From: an uncultured Acetatifactor sp.
GTDB lineage: Bacteria; Bacillota; Clostridia; Lachnospirales; Lachnospiraceae
Reading direction: 5' to 3'
DNA length: 7,739 bases
Assembly (NCBI GenBank): GCA_934394515.1
Contig: CAKRRU010000112.1
Coordinates: 1 to 7,739 of the forward strand
Shown here: positions 5,681 through 7,739 of the stretch, piece by piece
How positions within the stretch are numbered: position 1 is the first letter of the stretch
Layout: every line of letters starts with the position of its first letter
The notes under the pieces: model-generated
What the model saw: only the letters and a program-made list of their open reading frames with translations
Told to the model about the DNA's origin: nothing
Database searches by the model: none
Position numbers and translations under genes: made by a program

Positions 5681-6718
5681 ATGAATTTTATTAAGAAAAA
5701 TTGGCGTGGTATTCTGGTTTGCCTCGCGATAGCAATACCGGCATGGATATTGGGAAAAATGTTTCCAGTAATAGGAGGCGCAATTATAGCAATTATAGCC
5801 GGAATGATGATCACCATGTTTTGGAATGACAAGGGAAAAGCAGAATCAGGAATCAAATGGACATCGAAGATAGTACTTCAGGCAGCAGTAGTCCTGCTTG
5901 GATTTGGAATGAATCTTGGTGTGATCTTTCAGACAGGAAAGCAATCATTGCCGATTATTGTATGTACGATTACTACATCTCTTGTGATCGCCTGGGTATT
6001 GCACGGATTACTTAAAGTACATACAAATACAGCGATACTGGTAGGCGTCGGGTCATCTATCTGCGGAGGTTCCGCCATTGCGGCAGCAGCGCCGGTGATT
6101 GATGCCGATGATGATGAAATAGCGCAGTCGATCGCTGTAATTTTCTTTTTCAATGTACTTGCGGCTATTTTTTTCCCGATCCTTGGAAAACTGATAGGAT
6201 TTGATACGGTACATGGAGAGGCATTTGGTATTTTCGCAGGTACTGCAATCAATGACACATCATCGGTAACGGCTGCCGCATCAACATGGGACAGTATGTG
6301 GAATCTCGGAAGTGAGACATTGAATAAAGCGGTGACCGTAAAGCTTACAAGAACACTTGCGATTATACCGATCACGTTTGGATTATCATTGCTGCAGGCA
6401 AGGAAGAGTACAAAAGCAGGAAAGCAGGCTGCAAAGTTCAGTCTGAAGAAAGCATTTCCGATGTTTATATTATATTTTGTACTTGCAGCCATTTTTACTA
6501 CAGTCTGTGTACATATAGGCGTGGATGCGAATGTGTTCCAGCCGGTGAAGGAGTTGTCTAAGTTTTTGATCATTATGGCAATGGCTGCAATCGGATTGAA
6601 CAGTAATATCATAAAGCTCATTAAAACAGGCGGAAAGCCCATTATAGTCGGAGCATCCTGTTGGTGTGGAATTACAATTGTAAGTCTTGCCATGCAGCAT
6701 GTGATGAAAATCTGGTAA
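5681..6718 (+). CDS. YeiH/UPF0324-family putative sulfate (sulfite/sulfonate-type anion) exporter
   Basis: A 345-residue inner-membrane protein with about ten hydrophobic helices, the normal size for this family. Recognisable blocks are GSSICGGSAIAAAAPVIDAD (124-143), FAGTAINDTSSVTAA (185-199), VKLTRTLAIIP (220-230) and MAMAAIGLN (299-307); the glycine- and serine-rich blocks lie between helices and probably line the transport path. The family is annotated 'putative sulfate exporter'; some members are tied to sulfite or organosulfonate metabolism, but the substrate here is inferred only. The start at 5681 was chosen over an in-frame ATG at 5630, because 5630 lies only about six bases after the predicted transcription start and lacks a ribosome binding site, while GAGAGG (5665-5670) precedes 5681 by ten bases. 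It is divergent from LysR and ends before a strong terminator, so it is probably a single-gene transcript. Confidence 0.93.
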   Translation: MNFIKKNWRGILVCLAIAIPAWILGKMFPVIGGAIIAIIAGMMITMFWNDKGKAESGIKWTSKIVLQAAVVLLGFGMNLGVIFQTGKQSLPIIVCTITTSLVIAWVLHGLLKVHTNTAILVGVGSSICGGSAIAAAAPVIDADDDEIAQSIAVIFFFNVLAAIFFPILGKLIGFDTVHGEAFGIFAGTAINDTSSVTAAASTWDSMWNLGSETLNKAVTVKLTRTLAIIPITFGLSLLQARKSTKAGKQAAKFSLKKAFPMFILYFVLAAIFTTVCVHIGVDANVFQPVKELSKFLIIMAMAAIGLNSNIIKLIKTGGKPIIVGASCWCGITIVSLAMQHVMKIW

Positions 6719-6740
6719 TTTTGGAAGATATATTCATCTG

Positions 6741-6778
6741 AAAAGAACCGGGATACTGTCTTGTCTCCCGGTTCTTTT
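6741..6778. terminator. Strong bidirectional intrinsic terminator
   Basis: AAAAGAACCGGGA (6741-6753) and TCCCGGTTCTTTT (6766-6778) form a perfect 13-bp stem with a 12-base loop, a GC-rich core and T-runs at the 3' end on both strands. It starts 22 bases after the exporter stop and lies 47 bases beyond the stop of the convergent MerR gene, so it should end both transcripts. Confidence 0.92.
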
Positions 6779-6825
6779 GCTGCTTTCTGCTATTTGTCGC
6801 GATTCACCAAAGCAGTGCCATTTCC

Positions 6826-7560
6826 TTATTTCCCACTCATATAAAATATATCCATGGCTTTACCTGCAAATTCCGCAGTGCCTGTTCCACCGACAGCGTC
6901 AATGTTTTCCGTAAGTTCTCCACCACCGGCATACATTCTTCCAAGACCACATAAAATCTTATCAGAACAGGTATAAAAATGCTCTGTAATGTAAGCTTGA
7001 AGTTTTCTTACCTGCCGTTGCACCTGCTCATCGGCAGGGTCCATTTCCTTCATCTGCCCGAATTCGACAAATATCTGCATGAACTCATTAGCAACAGCAG
7101 CTTCCTCCTCTTTTGTCCGGTTCTTTGTTTTTTCTTCAAACTCCTTGTACTCGGCAGTCTGTCCCCACTGTTCTTTTGCGCGTTTAGAATACTCATCGAT
7201 CTTTCTTGTGTCAAATGCTTTAAAATCCATATATTTCACTCCTATTCCTTTGATTCCCCGAGCAAAATTAATAAGATTTTCAAGATGCTCCTTTTTCATG
7301 GTAAGCAATGCAATCTGCTGTTCTAACGCTTTATTTCTGTCAAAATTAGGGGCATCTATGATCCTTTTAATTTCCTTAAGAGGAAATTCCAATTCCCGAA
7401 ACAGTAAGATCTGCTGTAGCCGTTCCAGGGATGTATCGTCATACAACCGGTATCCGGACTCGGTATGTGCAATGGGTGATAAGAGCCCAATGGTATCGTA
7501 ATATTGCAAAGTGCGTATACTCACTCCGGTCAATTTACTTACTTCATTTACTGTCATCAT
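6826..7560 (-). CDS. MerR-family regulator with TipAS drug-recognition domain
   Basis: A cytoplasmic activator of the TipAL/Mta type, 244 residues. The N-terminal MerR domain (about 1-72) has the helix-turn-helix VNEVSKLTGVSIRTLQYYD, the wing GLLSPIAHTESGYRLY and the second helix pair ELEFPLKEIKRII. A long dimerisation helix follows (about 74-103), then a TipAS domain (about 118-240) with QWGQTAEYKEFEEKTKNRTK at 131-150 and LGRMYAGGGELTENIDAVGG near 206-225. TipAS domains bind bulky hydrophobic compounds such as thiopeptides, or respond to drugs more generally; the ligand here is unknown. No efflux pump is adjacent on its strand in the window. The start: AGGAGG (7569-7574) is eight bases before the ATG at 7560, while the in-frame ATG at 7566 is only two bases away and one at 7617 lies inside the -35 element. 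ATG at 7557 is an alternative one codon shorter. Confidence 0.92.
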   Translation of the reverse strand: MMTVNEVSKLTGVSIRTLQYYDTIGLLSPIAHTESGYRLYDDTSLERLQQILLFRELEFPLKEIKRIIDAPNFDRNKALEQQIALLTMKKEHLENLINFARGIKGIGVKYMDFKAFDTRKIDEYSKRAKEQWGQTAEYKEFEEKTKNRTKEEEAAVANEFMQIFVEFGQMKEMDPADEQVQRQVRKLQAYITEHFYTCSDKILCGLGRMYAGGGELTENIDAVGGTGTAEFAGKAMDIFYMSGK

Positions 7561-7586
7561 TGTCATTTCCTCCTCTCGATAAGCAT

Positions 7587-7617
7587 ACTTTAAACTATTA
7601 CGCAAGGTAGGAGTCAA
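7587..7617 (-). promoter_or_regulatory. MerR-type promoter/operator with 19-bp spacer
   Basis: On the minus strand TTGACT (7612-7617) and TAAAGT (7587-7592) are separated by 19 bases (7593-7611), the over-long spacer typical of promoters that MerR proteins twist into an active form. A dyad of the form ACTnnTAC-N5-GTAnnAGT (7594-7601 and 7607-7614) covers the spacer. Transcription would begin near 7580, about 20 bases before the start at 7560. This points to the regulator activating its own gene. Confidence 0.78.
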
Positions 7618-7699
7618 TAGTAGTTACAAAATATTCTGATTTATGTTTTATCTTACAAACAGGAATCTGTCGAATTCGTTACATAGATAAAATTTTTTA

Positions 7700-7726
7700 A
7701 CAAACCTTCTTATGACAAACCTTCTT
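7700..7726. repeat. Tandem 12-bp direct repeat
   Basis: ACAAACCTTCTT occurs at 7700-7711 and again at 7715-7726, a 15-base period, followed by a pyrimidine-rich run. The surrounding 7618-7739 has no gene that I can support; it is AT-rich and lies upstream of the MerR promoter. The copies could be binding half-sites for an unknown protein or a simple slippage duplication. Confidence 0.5.
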
Positions 7727-7739
7727 TTTTTCTTTCAAT

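Noticed and set aside
5929..6693. A 254-codon minus-strand open frame opposite the exporter
   Set aside because: The hydrophobic exporter sequence commonly yields a hydrophobic antisense frame; the plus strand shows clear family motifs.
6979..7501. Plus-strand open frames of 115 and 140 codons opposite the MerR gene
   Set aside because: They are rich in serine, phenylalanine and cysteine as expected from the complement of a helical, charged protein, and lack ribosome binding sites.
7668..7679. Short dyad-like sequence near GAATTCG and the ACAG-GAAT-CTGT hairpin just before it
   Set aside because: The arms are only four to six bases, with no T-run or nearby gene, so they are not distinguishable from chance.

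Overview
The window looks like chromosome of a low-to-mid-GC anaerobic Firmicute, most like a gut Lachnospiraceae/Clostridia genome. This rests on strong purine-rich ribosome binding sites (AGGAGG type), short intergenic gaps, AT-rich promoters and the protein families present (DUF438-hemerythrin-PAS sensor, TipAS-type MerR regulator, YeiH-type exporter). I see no RNA gene, insertion sequence, CRISPR array, prophage gene or attachment site. All eight genes are intact.

Left part (1-1038): a plus-strand pair, trmL (tRNA wobble-base 2'-O-methyltransferase) and a gamma-class carbonic anhydrase-like protein, 4 bases apart. It meets a minus-strand gene tail to tail. The two stop codons share one palindromic CTAG, which sits in the loop of a bidirectional terminator hairpin.

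Middle part (1020-5563): four minus-strand genes, read right to left. They are a LysR regulator, a small VOC/glyoxalase-fold protein whose ribosome binding site abuts the LysR stop, a membrane diguanylate cyclase (CHASE-GGDEF-PAS) with its own extended -10 promoter, and a DUF438-hemerythrin-PAS protein. The ribosome binding site of the last gene can be buried in a 13-bp leader hairpin. Together the last two suggest a signalling pair linking an extracytoplasmic cue to cyclic di-GMP and a cytoplasmic redox/oxygen-type sensor; this is inference from domain content.

Right part (5564-6778): the LysR gene is divergent from a YeiH-family (UPF0324, 'putative sulfate exporter') membrane protein. The 117-bp space between the two starts holds a perfect CAAT-N11-ATTG LysR box and back-to-back -10 hexamers in one palindrome, so the regulator probably controls both the exporter and itself. 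In enterobacteria the LysR protein YeiE is likewise a neighbour of YeiH and is linked to sulfite, so sulfite/sulfonate-related anion export is the best functional guess.

Far right (6741-7739): a strong bidirectional terminator, then a minus-strand MerR-family regulator with a TipAS drug-recognition domain. Its promoter has the family's signature 19-bp spacer with a dyad inside it. The last 120 bases hold no gene, only a tandem 12-bp repeat.

No wholly new system is evident. The most interesting signals are regulatory: the leader hairpin before the hemerythrin gene, the shared-stop terminator, the LysR divergon, and an unusual CHASE-GGDEF-PAS order in a cyclase that lacks the inhibitory site.
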